DNA of 64,000 nt, taken from Bradyrhizobium sp. SZCCT0231. Lineage in GTDB: Bacteria; Pseudomonadota; Alphaproteobacteria; Rhizobiales; Xanthobacteraceae. The DNA is taken from contig NZ_JAFCKP010000023.1 of the NCBI RefSeq assembly GCF_018130245.1, positions 1 through 64,000 on the forward strand. Reading direction: 5' to 3'. The translations under genes and the position numbers were made by a program. This document shows positions 44,969 to 54,048 of the stretch, one piece after another. Position 1 is the stretch's first letter; every line of letters starts with the position of its first letter. The notes under the pieces are model-generated. The model was not told where the DNA came from. It ran no database searches and saw nothing but the letters and a program-made list of their open reading frames with translations.

Positions 44969-47900
44969 TTACTCCGCCGCGGGGTGTACCAGGCTCTTCG
45001 ACGCTGGTCCCGCCTCCGCCGGGGCCGACCCATGATGCCCGGTGGTCTCGGCATCCTCGCTGTGCACGATCAGCCGCTTGGCGAAGCGCCAGATCAGGGC
45101 GCCGAAATCGTCCATCACCATGAACATCGCGGGCACGAACACCAGCGACAGGATGGTCGAGAAGATCAGGCCGCCGATCACCGCGAGCGCCATCGGCGAG
45201 CGGAACTCGCCGCCGGCGCCGACTGCGAGCGCGCTCGGCATCATGCCCGCGGCCATCGCGATCGTGGTCATCACGATCGGGCGGGCGCGTTTCATGCCGG
45301 CGTCGATCATGGCTTCCTCGCGCGGCTTGCCCGCGTGAATCGATTCGATGGCGAACTCCACCAGCATGATCGCGTTCTTGGTGACGATGCCCATCAGCAT
45401 CAGGATGCCGATCCACACCGGCGTGGTGAGCTGCTTGCCGGTGACGAGCAGGGCCGCAATGGCGCCGCCGATCGAGAGCGGCAGCGAGAACAGGATGGTG
45501 ATCGGCTGCAGGAAGGTGCCGAACAGCAGCACCAGCACGGCGTAGACCATCATCAGTCCCGCCGTGATGGCGGTCGCGAAGCCGTCCGACAATTCGTTCA
45601 GGCTTTCGGCGTCGCCGGAGGGCGAGACCTTCACGCCCTTCGGCAGGGTCTTCATGACCGGCAGGTCGTAGATCTTCTTGGTGGCATCGCCGAGCGCGGC
45701 GGAGCCGACGAGGTCGGCTGCGACAGTCGCCTGTCGCTCGCGGTCGTAGCGGTTGATGCTGGTGGGCCCCTGGTCGAGCTTGACGTCGGCGATGACCGAG
45801 AGCGGCACGCCGCCCTTCTCGCCGCGCTCGCCGAGCGGGACGCGGAGCTGCTCCAGCGTCTTCAGATTGCCGCGGGCGGCATCCTCGAGCTGCACGCGGA
45901 TCGGCACCAGGCGGTCGCCGACGTCGAACTTGGCGAGCGCAGGTCCGACGTCGCCGATGGTGGCGACACGGATGGTCTGCGACAGGCTTTCGGTGGAGAC
46001 GCCGAGCCGTGCGGCGAGATCGGCGCGCGGTTCGATGCGCAGCTCGGGGCGCTCCAGCGAGGTCTCCGAGATCACGTTGGCGATGGTAGGGATGCGCTTC
46101 ATCTGCGTCGCAAGCTCGCTCGCGACGTTGTTGACGATGTTGGGGTCGACACCGGTCACCACCAGCGAGATCGCGCGCAGGCCGTTCTCGTCCAGGAACC
46201 AGAAGCGGATATCGGGGACGTTCTCCAGCTCCTGGCTGATCGAGAACTCGAGCTCGCGCTGGGTGATGTCGCGGCTGTCCTTGGGCGTGTAGTTGATGAT
46301 CAGGGCGGCGCGCCGGACTTCCTGGGTTCCCGGCGGGACGCGTCCGCCGTCGACGAAGATGCTCTTGACCTCGGGCCGCTTGCGCAGGCGCGCGACGATG
46401 TCCTCGGTGACCTTTTCGGTGTAGGCGAGCTGGGTGCCCGGCGGCAGCTCGAGCGCAAGCAGCGAGCGGGCGCTGTCCTGGGCCGGCAGGAAGCCCTGCG
46501 GCAGCAGCGTGATGCTCCAGATCGAGGCGGCGAAGACGCCGAGGCCGATCAGCACCGTGATGAAATAGTGCTTCACCGACCAGGCCACGATCCCATGATA
46601 GGACCGCAAGATGCGGCCGGGCGGCGGCTCCTCATGCGTACTGTGCTTGAGGAAGTAGGCGGCCAGCACCGGGGTGACGAAGCGGGCCGCGAGCAGCGAG
46701 AAGAACACCTGCACCGAGACGGTGATACCGAACTGCTTGAAGAACTGTCCGGCAATCCCCGACATGAAGCTCGCCGGTGCGAAGATCGCGATGATGGTCA
46801 GCGAGATCGCGATGACCGCGAGGCCGATCTCGTCGGCGGCCTCCAGCGCCGCACGGTAGGGCGACTTGCCCATGTTCATGTGCCGGACGATGTTCTCGAT
46901 CTCGACGATGGCATCGTCGACGAGAATGCCTGTCGACAGCGTGATGGCGAGAAAGCTGACGAGGTTCAGCGAGAAGCCGAGCAGGTCCATCGCCCAGAAC
47001 GCCGGGAAGATCGATAGCGGCAGCGAGATCGCGGCGATGATGGTCGCGCGCAGGTCGCGCAGGAACAGGAGCACGATGATGACGGCGAGGATGGCGCCTT
47101 CGAACAGGGTCGAGATCGCCGCGTGGTAATTGCCGTTGGTGTATTCGACCGAGGTGTCGATCACCTTCAGGTCGACGTCGGGATAGGCGGCTTTCAGCGC
47201 GTCGATGCGCTTCTGCACGGCTTCGGCCACCTTCACGTCGCTGGCGCCCTTGGAACGCTTGATGCCGAGCGCGACCACCGGCTCGCCATTGAAGCGGGCG
47301 AAGGTGCGGCGGTCGGCGATGGTGTCGGTGACGGTGCCGAGATCGTCGAGCCGGACCTCGCCGCCGCCGAACAGCGGGATCATGGTGCCGGCGAGATCGC
47401 CCAGCGTCTTGGCGCCGGCGAGCGTGCGGATCGCCTGGTCGTTCTTGCCGATCTCGGCGCGGCCGCCGGCGACGTCGACATTGGTGCCGCGCAGGCTCTG
47501 GCTGACATTGACCGCAGTCAGGCCCATGGCCTGCAAGCGATCGGGATCGAGCGAGACCAGGATCTCGCGCTCGACGCCGCCGATGCGCTCGACCTGCGCG
47601 ACGCCGCGCACGCCTTGCAGCGCGCGCTTGACCACGTCGTCGACGAAATAGGAGAGCTGCTCCGGCGTCTTGCCGGGCGAGATCGCGGCATAGGTGACGA
47701 TCGGCAGGCCGATGACGTCGACGCGCTGGATCAGCGGCTCGGTGACGTTCTGCGGCAGGTTGGAGCGCACGCGCGTCACCGCGTCCTTGACGTCGTTGAG
47801 CGCGCGGTCGGTGTTGGTCTCGAGCGCGAACTGAATCGTGGTGACCGACAGGCCGTCGGTGATCGAGGAGGTGATGTGCCTGACGCCCTCGACGCCGGAG

Positions 47901-48118
47901 ACCGCGTCTTCAACCGTCTTGGTGACCTGGGATTCGAGCTCGGCCGGTGCTGCGCCGAACTGCGAGACCGCAACCGAGATCACGGGAATGTCGGCCGACG
48001 GCAGCCGCGTCACCGCGAGCTTGGTGAAGGAGGTCCAGCCGAGAATCAGCAGGATGATCGAAAAGACGACAGACGGCAGCGGATGACGAATTGACCATGC
48101 CGAGATATTGAGAGCCAT
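44969..48118 (-). CDS. RND-family efflux pump, inner-membrane component
   Basis: A 1049-residue RND transporter with 12 membrane helices and two large periplasmic loops. Landmarks: N-terminal ISAWSIRHPLPSVVFSII, the relay Asp pair in LSTGILVDDAIVEIENIVRHM, and the repeated helix bundle in the second half (GIVTKNAIMLVEFAIES). It uses the proton gradient to export hydrophobic compounds. It follows directly on the adaptor gene at 48118-49047 (stop and start share one base). No outer-membrane TolC-like gene is adjacent. Confidence 0.93.
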   Translation of the reverse strand: MALNISAWSIRHPLPSVVFSIILLILGWTSFTKLAVTRLPSADIPVISVAVSQFGAAPAELESQVTKTVEDAVSGVEGVRHITSSITDGLSVTTIQFALETNTDRALNDVKDAVTRVRSNLPQNVTEPLIQRVDVIGLPIVTYAAISPGKTPEQLSYFVDDVVKRALQGVRGVAQVERIGGVEREILVSLDPDRLQAMGLTAVNVSQSLRGTNVDVAGGRAEIGKNDQAIRTLAGAKTLGDLAGTMIPLFGGGEVRLDDLGTVTDTIADRRTFARFNGEPVVALGIKRSKGASDVKVAEAVQKRIDALKAAYPDVDLKVIDTSVEYTNGNYHAAISTLFEGAILAVIIVLLFLRDLRATIIAAISLPLSIFPAFWAMDLLGFSLNLVSFLAITLSTGILVDDAIVEIENIVRHMNMGKSPYRAALEAADEIGLAVIAISLTIIAIFAPASFMSGIAGQFFKQFGITVSVQVFFSLLAARFVTPVLAAYFLKHSTHEEPPPGRILRSYHGIVAWSVKHYFITVLIGLGVFAASIWSITLLPQGFLPAQDSARSLLALELPPGTQLAYTEKVTEDIVARLRKRPEVKSIFVDGGRVPPGTQEVRRAALIINYTPKDSRDITQRELEFSISQELENVPDIRFWFLDENGLRAISLVVTGVDPNIVNNVASELATQMKRIPTIANVISETSLERPELRIEPRADLAARLGVSTESLSQTIRVATIGDVGPALAKFDVGDRLVPIRVQLEDAARGNLKTLEQLRVPLGERGEKGGVPLSVIADVKLDQGPTSINRYDRERQATVAADLVGSAALGDATKKIYDLPVMKTLPKGVKVSPSGDAESLNELSDGFATAITAGLMMVYAVLVLLFGTFLQPITILFSLPLSIGGAIAALLVTGKQLTTPVWIGILMLMGIVTKNAIMLVEFAIESIHAGKPREEAMIDAGMKRARPIVMTTIAMAAGMMPSALAVGAGGEFRSPMALAVIGGLIFSTILSLVFVPAMFMVMDDFGALIWRFAKRLIVHSEDAETTGHHGSAPAEAGPASKSLVHPAAE

Positions 48119-49047
48119 CAGCGTACCCGCGTGCGATCGAGTTCATCGGCGAACATGGTCTTGATCTGGTCGCCGTCATGGAGCGAAGAGCCGGCGTCGG
48201 CCACGACGATTTCGCCGACCTCGAGCCCTTCCAGGATTTCCGTCGCGCTGTCGGACGACAGCCCGACCCGCACCTTGCGTGTCTCGACGATGTTGCCTTT
48301 GACGACCTGCACCGTGAGATGATCGATCGCGGTCTTGGGGATCGAGACGCCGCAGCTTCGCTTGGCGTCGATCGAGGCGCGGGCGAACACGCCGACCTTC
48401 AGTGAAGGATTGTTGGTGACGCTGATGCGGACGCGCCCGAGCTGGGTGGTGCGATCGATCTCGGGTGCAACCAGCCGGACCCGCCCGATCAAATCAGGCG
48501 CATCGTCGCGGCTGATGCGCACGGTTGCGCCGGAACTGAGCTTGGACATGTGCACCGCCGGGACCTGGGCATCGAGCTCGATCTCGTTGTTGACCGCGAT
48601 GCGGAACATCGGACCGGCCTGCGGCGAGGCCGGCGCGCCGGCGACGGTGCGGACCTCGGTGATGAGACCCGGCGCGGGTGCTTTCAGCGAGATCGGGCCT
48701 TGCGGGCCGGGTCGCTGCGGCTGGCCCGGAATCTGCGGCGGCGCGGTCAGGCGCGCCAGCTCCTGGTTGTCGGTGACCACAGTGCCTTCGCTGACCAGGA
48801 GGTCGGTGACCCTGGAGCCTTCCTGGTCGGCAACGACCACCGCCTCGCGGCGCGGCACGAAGAAGCCGGTCACCCGCACCAGGTCGGAGAAGCAGGCATT
48901 GGTCGACTTCGTCACGATGACGAGCGCGGTGCTCGGCGTCTCCTTCGGCTCGGGGAGCTTCCGATGCTCGAACAGATAATAGCCGACGCCGAGCACGACG
49001 ACGAACGCGACGGTTCCGGCCGGCTTGAGATATTCAGTCAAATTCAT
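48118..49047 (-). CDS. RND efflux periplasmic adaptor
   Basis: A 309-residue membrane-fusion protein: N-terminal anchor (TVAFVVVLGVGYYLFEH), a KSTNACFSDLVRVTG segment, lipoyl-type halves (VVVADQEGSRVTDLLVSEGTVV), beta-barrel (VRISRDDAPDLIGRVRLV) and membrane-proximal domain (EILEGLEVGEIVVADAG). It links the pump at 44969 to an outer-membrane channel. A second adaptor of the same subtype without a pump lies at 27753-28646. The stop overlaps the pump start (TGATG). Confidence 0.9.
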   Translation of the reverse strand: MNLTEYLKPAGTVAFVVVLGVGYYLFEHRKLPEPKETPSTALVIVTKSTNACFSDLVRVTGFFVPRREAVVVADQEGSRVTDLLVSEGTVVTDNQELARLTAPPQIPGQPQRPGPQGPISLKAPAPGLITEVRTVAGAPASPQAGPMFRIAVNNEIELDAQVPAVHMSKLSSGATVRISRDDAPDLIGRVRLVAPEIDRTTQLGRVRISVTNNPSLKVGVFARASIDAKRSCGVSIPKTAIDHLTVQVVKGNIVETRKVRVGLSSDSATEILEGLEVGEIVVADAGSSLHDGDQIKTMFADELDRTRVR

Positions 49048-49112
49048 CGCCGGATCATCCTGACCTGGCTCACGGCCATCCGCGCGAGGCCCAAACAGAG
49101 CGTTTCCCTGAA

Positions 49113-49147
49113 ACAAAGCGGCGTCCCGCAAGGCTGCGGGACGCGCT
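49113..49147 (-). terminator. Terminator after the OmpA-family gene
   Basis: A 15-16-base stem (AAAGCGGCGTCCCGCA against TGCGGGACGCGCTTT, one bulge, 4-base loop). On the minus strand it is followed by TGTTT and lies 60 bases after the OmpA stop codon. Confidence 0.65.
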
Positions 49148-49205
49148 TTGATAGCGAGACCTTACACCACATCACGACTTGTCACTGCAAAGGATTACGT
49201 CGTGC

Positions 49206-49877
49206 TCACTTCGATGCGGTGGTCTTGTTTTCCATGTTGACGACCTGCACGCGGCGATTGACCTCCGCCAGCGGCTGGCTCGGATTCTTGAGCTTGCTCT
49301 TGCCATAGCCGACGGTGACGAGATCGGTCGCGGAGATATTGTACTTCTCGACGAGGTAGCGCCTGATCGAATCCGCGCGACGCTCCGAGAGGTCCTGATT
49401 GTAAGCTTCGCCGCCGGCGGCGTCGGTGTGGCCCGCGACCACGAAGGTCGAGCCCTTCAGGTCGGGACTGGTCAAGGCACGGCCGAGCGCCTGCACCGAT
49501 GACAGCGATTTAGCGCTGATATTGGCGGAGTTGTAGTCGAACGTGATTTCGAGATCGATGTTCGGCTTGTCCTTGGCGACCGAAGCGATTTCCTCGCGCT
49601 CGGTCGAGGACAGCGAGCGCGTCGAGCGGCCGCGCACGGACTGCAGCAGCTTGGTCTCCGCCGCGTTCGGCGCGGGTTCGGTCTGCGGGCCAATCGAGAG
49701 GCCGCGGGTCAGGGGCTTCTTCGGCGCCGGCGCCAGCGCGCGGACGATCTCGTCCTCGGTGACGTTCTTGCTGTTGCCGTCATCGCCCGCGTATACGGCC
49801 GAGGTCGGCAATGACAGCGCGGCGCCGACGGTGATGATGGACAGAATCGCGGTAAGCCCTTTTGCAGCCGATCTCAT
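49206..49877 (-). CDS. OmpA-family peptidoglycan-associated protein
   Basis: A 223-residue exported protein (signal peptide ending AVYAGDD) with a C-terminal OmpA domain: LEITFDYNSANISAKSLSSV, FVVAGHTDAAGGEAYNQDLSERRADSI and VNRRVQVV. The domain binds peptidoglycan. GGAGGG precedes the ATG at 49877. It follows the caspase-like gene at a 144-base distance on the same strand, and a terminator follows, so the two probably form one transcription unit. Confidence 0.88.
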   Translation of the reverse strand: MRSAAKGLTAILSIITVGAALSLPTSAVYAGDDGNSKNVTEDEIVRALAPAPKKPLTRGLSIGPQTEPAPNAAETKLLQSVRGRSTRSLSSTEREEIASVAKDKPNIDLEITFDYNSANISAKSLSSVQALGRALTSPDLKGSTFVVAGHTDAAGGEAYNQDLSERRADSIRRYLVEKYNISATDLVTVGYGKSKLKNPSQPLAEVNRRVQVVNMENKTTASK

Positions 49878-50021
49878 AGCCAGTCCCTCCTGCGCAGCCA
49901 GCTCGCGTGCTTCCAAATTCCAGCAACAAGCCCCGGAAAAGGACTGTTGCGGCATCCGCCCATTAGTGTTCCCAGGGCTGTTCAAGGTTCGAGGCGTGGA
50001 CGGCCTCAACGCAAAAAAATA

Positions 50022-51569
50022 TCAACGCACTCCGTAGCTTGCGAATTCCTGAACGATGTTCGGATCCATCGCCTTGGCATTGGCGATGTCCAGCGCTCCT
50101 TCCTGGGCCGAGCCGTTGCGTTGCTTGGCAAGGCCGCGTCCATAGAGCGAGGAGGTCAGGCGTGGGTTGATCTTCAGGGCCGCATCGAAATCGGCGATGG
50201 CATTCTTCACCGCGCCCGACTTGAGGTTGACGAGGCCGCGGCTGTCGAGCGCATCGACGAAGTTCGGCCGCAGCCGCAGCGCCTCGTTGCAATCCTTCAG
50301 CGCGCCCTGGAGGTCGCCGACCACGGTGCGGGTCCAGCAGCGGTTGTTCAGCGCCTCGACATCCTTCGAATTGATCCGGAGGGTGTCGTCAAAATCCTTG
50401 ATGGCGAGGTTGTAGGCGCCCTTGCTGGCATAGACCTGGCCGCGCCGGTACAGCGCGTTCACGTCGTCCGGGTTGGCGGCAATCTTGGCGGTCAGGCTCT
50501 TGATCGTGGGATCGTCAGCCAGGACGGCGGCGCTCGGCCCGCTGTCCGTGCTCGGCGCGGGAGTGGGATCAATCGGTTTCACCTGCGGTGGTGGCGGGGG
50601 CAGCGCGGCCTCGACCTGCGGCTTCGGTGTGGGGGCCGGTGCAGGCGCAGGGGCAGGTGGAGCAGCAGGAGCGGGTGCCGCAGCAGCCGTGTCGGCCGGC
50701 TTCGGTGGCGGAGGCGGTGTCGGCGGCGCGGGTGGTGCGGGCGGCGGGTTGTTGGCGACGACGGCCGGCGCAGCGGGAGGCGCAGGCGGCGGCGTCGTTG
50801 CCGGACGCGATCCGCCGGCGCCCGGAATGAACGAGAAATCTTCGGCCAATGACGAGGAAATCCACGGCACCTGCTCGCCGCGCGAGGCACGGGTGACGCC
50901 CATCTTGGTGCGGTTCAGCGTCTCCTCGGCCATCAGGTCGGGGACGCGGATCTCCTTCAGCAGTTCCTGCACGAACAGGCTGTGCTCGCCGCCGGCGTCC
51001 GAGACCACCGAAGCCAGCGCCGCCGAATACATCACCAGGGTGCCGTTGGGCGCGATAACCGGGGTCAGTCCCGCTGAGAAGCTGCGGAACCGACGCTCGA
51101 ACGGGTTGCGCCTGGAGGCGTCGACCAGCGCGATCTTGACGCCGGCGCCGCGGGTGTTGAGCTCGCCGAGCACTGTCTCGAGGCTGAAACCGTCGCGGCG
51201 CACGTCGGATTCCGTCCAGATCTGCGCATCGACCGGCAGCAAGTAGCTCTGGCGCGCCGACTGGATGCCGAAACCGCTGAAGAACACCAGCGCCACCGAT
51301 CCCGGCTTGATCTTGCCGTAGAGCTTGTCGAAGGCGCGGCGCATGCCGTCGCCGGTCAGGTTCTCGCCGACCTCGACCGAAAAGCCGTCCCGCCTGAGCT
51401 CGTCGGCGATGTCGCGCGCATCGTTGATCGGTTCCTTCAACGGAGCATCCGCGTCCGGATATTTGGCGTTGCCGATGACCAGCGCAAAGCGGTCACCGGC
51501 CGCAAGCGATGGTGCAGTCGGGACAAGCGAGACGAGCAAGGAGAGAAGAAAAAAGAAGCGAATTTTCAT
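50022..51569 (-). CDS. Caspase-like (C14) TPR protein lacking catalytic residues
   Basis: A 515-residue exported protein (signal peptide ending APSLAAG). Residues about 25-245 match the bacterial caspase-fold family: RFALVIGNAKYPDADAPLKEP, NDARDIADELRRDGF, VALVFFSGFGIQ, SYLLPVDAQ, and LVDASRRNPF. The usual catalytic His (SGHG) is Phe100 and the usual Cys (DACRxNPF) is Ser152, so it is a pseudo-caspase. A Pro/Ala-rich linker (about 255-345) leads to TPR-like repeats (about 350-515). It lies upstream of the OmpA gene on the same strand. Confidence 0.88.
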   Translation of the reverse strand: MKIRFFFLLSLLVSLVPTAPSLAAGDRFALVIGNAKYPDADAPLKEPINDARDIADELRRDGFSVEVGENLTGDGMRRAFDKLYGKIKPGSVALVFFSGFGIQSARQSYLLPVDAQIWTESDVRRDGFSLETVLGELNTRGAGVKIALVDASRRNPFERRFRSFSAGLTPVIAPNGTLVMYSAALASVVSDAGGEHSLFVQELLKEIRVPDLMAEETLNRTKMGVTRASRGEQVPWISSSLAEDFSFIPGAGGSRPATTPPPAPPAAPAVVANNPPPAPPAPPTPPPPPKPADTAAAAPAPAAPPAPAPAPAPTPKPQVEAALPPPPPQVKPIDPTPAPSTDSGPSAAVLADDPTIKSLTAKIAANPDDVNALYRRGQVYASKGAYNLAIKDFDDTLRINSKDVEALNNRCWTRTVVGDLQGALKDCNEALRLRPNFVDALDSRGLVNLKSGAVKNAIADFDAALKINPRLTSSLYGRGLAKQRNGSAQEGALDIANAKAMDPNIVQEFASYGVR

Positions 51570-51933
51570 AATCAGCGCGGTCCAGCCAAAAAGGCGCCGT
51601 TCCAGCTTGCGCCGCGGCGACCTTAACTTACGCTTCCTGCATTATCAAACCGGGGACGGGGGGCGTCAACCGCTTGGAGATTCGGCATTATCGTGACGAT
51701 GGACCTGCAACGTAGGGGGCGTGCCGCGAGCGGAATAGACGGGTTTGTCATGACAGTCCTCGGTACCTCGATCCTATCGGCGGCACGTTAGGGCAACCAT
51801 CGCGGTGAAGATGTGATTGGTCTCACATTGCAGCCCCGCCTCCGCCGCGCCGCCCCACGTTTGACCTTTCCTGCCGGCGATGGCTTGGTGTTGCTCGATC
51901 GTCCCACAAGATCCAACTCAGAAAAGCAACACC
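51570..51933. other. Divergent region with a CRP-like site
   Basis: About 360 bases between the caspase-like gene and the MBL gene. It must carry both promoters. It contains the TGTGA-N6-TCACA palindrome at 51812-51827 and no gene. Confidence 0.6.
51811..51828. promoter_or_regulatory. Perfect CRP consensus palindrome
   Basis: ATGTGA, 6 bases TTGGTC, TCACAT: a perfect match to the CRP half-sites TGTGA-N6-TCACA, 105 bases before the MBL-fold gene start and about 240 bases from the caspase-like gene start. Confidence 0.6.
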
Positions 51934-52740
51934 ATGGGAAACGTCTACGAAATCTACGCCTTGCGCTACGCGACGATGTCGCCGCGCACCCCCAGCATGA
52001 ACTTCCTCCTGCCCGATCCGCATGACAGTGCGGCGCAGGACCTCGATTATTTCGCCTGGCTGATTCGAGGGCACGGCCGCGACATCCTGGTCGACACCGG
52101 CTTCAATGCCGAGGAGGCGAGCGCGCGGGCGCGCAAGCTGACGCTCAATCCAGTCGATGCGCTGGAGCGCTTCGGCGTCGCGGCAACAGCCATTCGCGAC
52201 GTCATCGTGACGCATCTGCACTACGACCACGCCGGCAATCTCGACCGCTTCCCGAGTGCGCGCTTCCACCTCCAGGAGCGCGAGATGGCTTACGCGACCG
52301 GGCGCTGCATGTGTAACGGACTGTTGCGACATCCGTTCTCGGTCGAGCACGTCACGCAGATGGTGCGCCACGTCTATGGCGAGCGCGTCACCTTCTATTC
52401 CGGCGACGGCGAAGTTGCTCCCGGCGTCACCGTGCACCGTGTCGGCGGCCATTCGGATGGCTTGCAAGTGGTGAAGGTCGAGACCGCGCGCGGCCCGGTG
52501 GTGCTGGCATCCGATGCCGCGCATTACTACGCCAATCTGCAGCGCAAGAGCCCGTTCCCAATCGTCTACAATGTCGGCGACATGGCGCAGGGCTGGGAGA
52601 CGATCGAGCGTCTCGCCGGTCATCCTGACAGGTTCATTCCCGGGCATGATCCGATCGTGACGGAGATCTATCCGCGCGCCAGCGACAAGGTCGACGCCTG
52701 GGCGCTGCATCTGCCGCCGTCGCGGTCGTTTGCGAAATGA
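51934..52740 (+). CDS. N-acyl homoserine lactonase-family MBL protein
   Basis: A 268-residue metallo-beta-lactamase-fold hydrolase of the AHL-lactonase (AttM/AhlD-like) family: MGNVYEIYALRYAT start, DYFAWLIRGHGRDILVDTGF, the intact metal motif VTHLHYDHAGN, VHRVGGHSDGL, LASDAAHYY and FIPGHDP. Members open the lactone ring of quorum-sensing acyl-homoserine lactones, though several have other lactone substrates. A CRP-like palindrome lies upstream. Confidence 0.85.
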   Translation: MGNVYEIYALRYATMSPRTPSMNFLLPDPHDSAAQDLDYFAWLIRGHGRDILVDTGFNAEEASARARKLTLNPVDALERFGVAATAIRDVIVTHLHYDHAGNLDRFPSARFHLQEREMAYATGRCMCNGLLRHPFSVEHVTQMVRHVYGERVTFYSGDGEVAPGVTVHRVGGHSDGLQVVKVETARGPVVLASDAAHYYANLQRKSPFPIVYNVGDMAQGWETIERLAGHPDRFIPGHDPIVTEIYPRASDKVDAWALHLPPSRSFAK

Positions 52741-52997
52741 CGATATCGTCACTTTGGAGACAAATGTGGTCACCCGCCTTCCCGGCCTCACGCCGACTCC
52801 GCGCCGTCGCGGCCGTGCCTGACCTGGTCCGTCCCTCGTGGTGACGGCGGCGAAGTAGGTTTCGGCAAGTGAGGGTAGCGACTTTCGTCGCTCGGGGCGA
52901 TGTAAAGCATCGGCCCGGGATGCGCGATCGTGCAAGCCGATTGACGTATTCATCCGTCATTTCTAGGTTGTGCCTGACATTCACAAAGGTGTTCGGC
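52741..52997. other. Intergenic region
   Basis: About 260 bases with one small hairpin (AGCGAC/GTCGCT near 52885-52900) and no gene I can support. Confidence 0.5.
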
Positions 52998-53756
52998 GTG
53001 CTTTCAAAACTCAAAAACCTTGCTGCCGACGCCATGAAAGGCGCCAGCGGGCATTTCTCGAAAGCTTCCAGGGCAATTGCCGACCTGGCCGCGAGTCTCG
53101 CCGGCCGCGCCGCGGCTGCCGCTGATCTAGGCCGCATTCTCGATATCGTCGAAATGGTCCCGGGCGTCAGTTTCGAGAGGCCTGAGCCTAATGCCGATTA
53201 TCTCAGTACGCTGCTCGCCGCTGTGCAGATGGGCGAGCTTACGTTGGCCGTGCACTACCGCCAGCAAACTGAAGCTGGCGTGGTGCGCCTGCATCCCATC
53301 ACAACGGCTGAGGCCAATGCACTGACCGGCTCGGACGACAAATTTTCATCGATGATCCTGGTCGACGGTGAGAACGACAAGCCTGCCATCCAGATGCTGA
53401 TGAACAGCGAGCATCTGGCAGAAAATTATCGGTACGTCACCGCCGACACTCTGGTCAACGCATTGGCTTTCCCGATCGAGAATGTCAAAGGCGGTTTCAT
53501 CATTGCCAGGCCGTTTCGTGCAATCGCGCGACCGATCGCAGGATGGCTGCTCAACATCATTTTCGACCAGGGTGAGAAACTACATCGCCGTTTCCGCGGC
53601 AACCGCGCCGAAGATCGACCCCCATCACCGTCGATATCAGCGAAGGAGGAAACCGGCGCGGCGAGTGTCTCGATCACGCCGGAAGACAGTGACGTCCAGG
53701 CTCGGGTCTCCGATCGAGCCATCGACGACGAGCCGCGGAATGATGGCGTGAATTGA
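52998..53756 (+). CDS. Hypothetical helical protein of unknown family
   Basis: A 252-residue protein: an Ala-rich amphipathic N-terminal helix bundle (NLAADAMKGASGHFSKASRAI), a mixed alpha/beta middle (LSTLLAAVQMGELTLAVHYRQ), a hydrophobic segment (PIAGWLLNIIFDQGEKL) and a polar disordered tail. No family is recognised. GTG at 52998 is chosen because AAAGG lies upstream and upstream codons look non-protein. It lies in the segment bracketed on one side by a marR 3'-end copy and may be foreign. Confidence 0.65.
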   Translation: MLSKLKNLAADAMKGASGHFSKASRAIADLAASLAGRAAAAADLGRILDIVEMVPGVSFERPEPNADYLSTLLAAVQMGELTLAVHYRQQTEAGVVRLHPITTAEANALTGSDDKFSSMILVDGENDKPAIQMLMNSEHLAENYRYVTADTLVNALAFPIENVKGGFIIARPFRAIARPIAGWLLNIIFDQGEKLHRRFRGNRAEDRPPSPSISAKEETGAASVSITPEDSDVQARVSDRAIDDEPRNDGVN

Positions 53757-53846
53757 TTGAACAGCGTTGAGGGCCGCGCGCTCTGTGGTCTCGTTCGTCG
53801 CCACACGCTTCAGCGCTTGAGCGCAGCCCGTTTGCTAGCCCGCGCC

Positions 53847-54011
53847 CTAATACGCCTGCTTGGCGTCGGCCTCTTCGCTGGTCTGGATCAGGTCAAGGCT
53901 CCGCTCGATCTTGCCGAGCAGGGCCGAGAGCTGCTTGCGCTCCTGCGCCGAGAGGCAGGCCAGGATCTCGTCCTCGCGCCGCAGCAATTGCGGGAACAGC
54001 TCCTCGTAGAG
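53847..54011 (-). pseudogene. Duplicated 3' end of the marR gene
   Basis: A 165-base segment nearly identical (I estimate about 88%) to the last 55 codons of the intact MarR gene at 54854-55018, including the shared ending EADAKQAY and stop codon. Homology stops abruptly at 54011; beyond it the frame continues into unrelated sequence. It carries no DNA-binding domain and is a remnant. Confidence 0.85.
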
Positions 54012-54048
54012 TTCGTAGGATGGGTTGAGACGGGCGGCGGGCGCGATG

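Noticed and set aside
44927-47017. 696-codon plus-strand frame opposite the RND pump
   Set aside because: Composition (Asp/Arg/His/Gln-rich) is typical of antisense frames in high-GC DNA.
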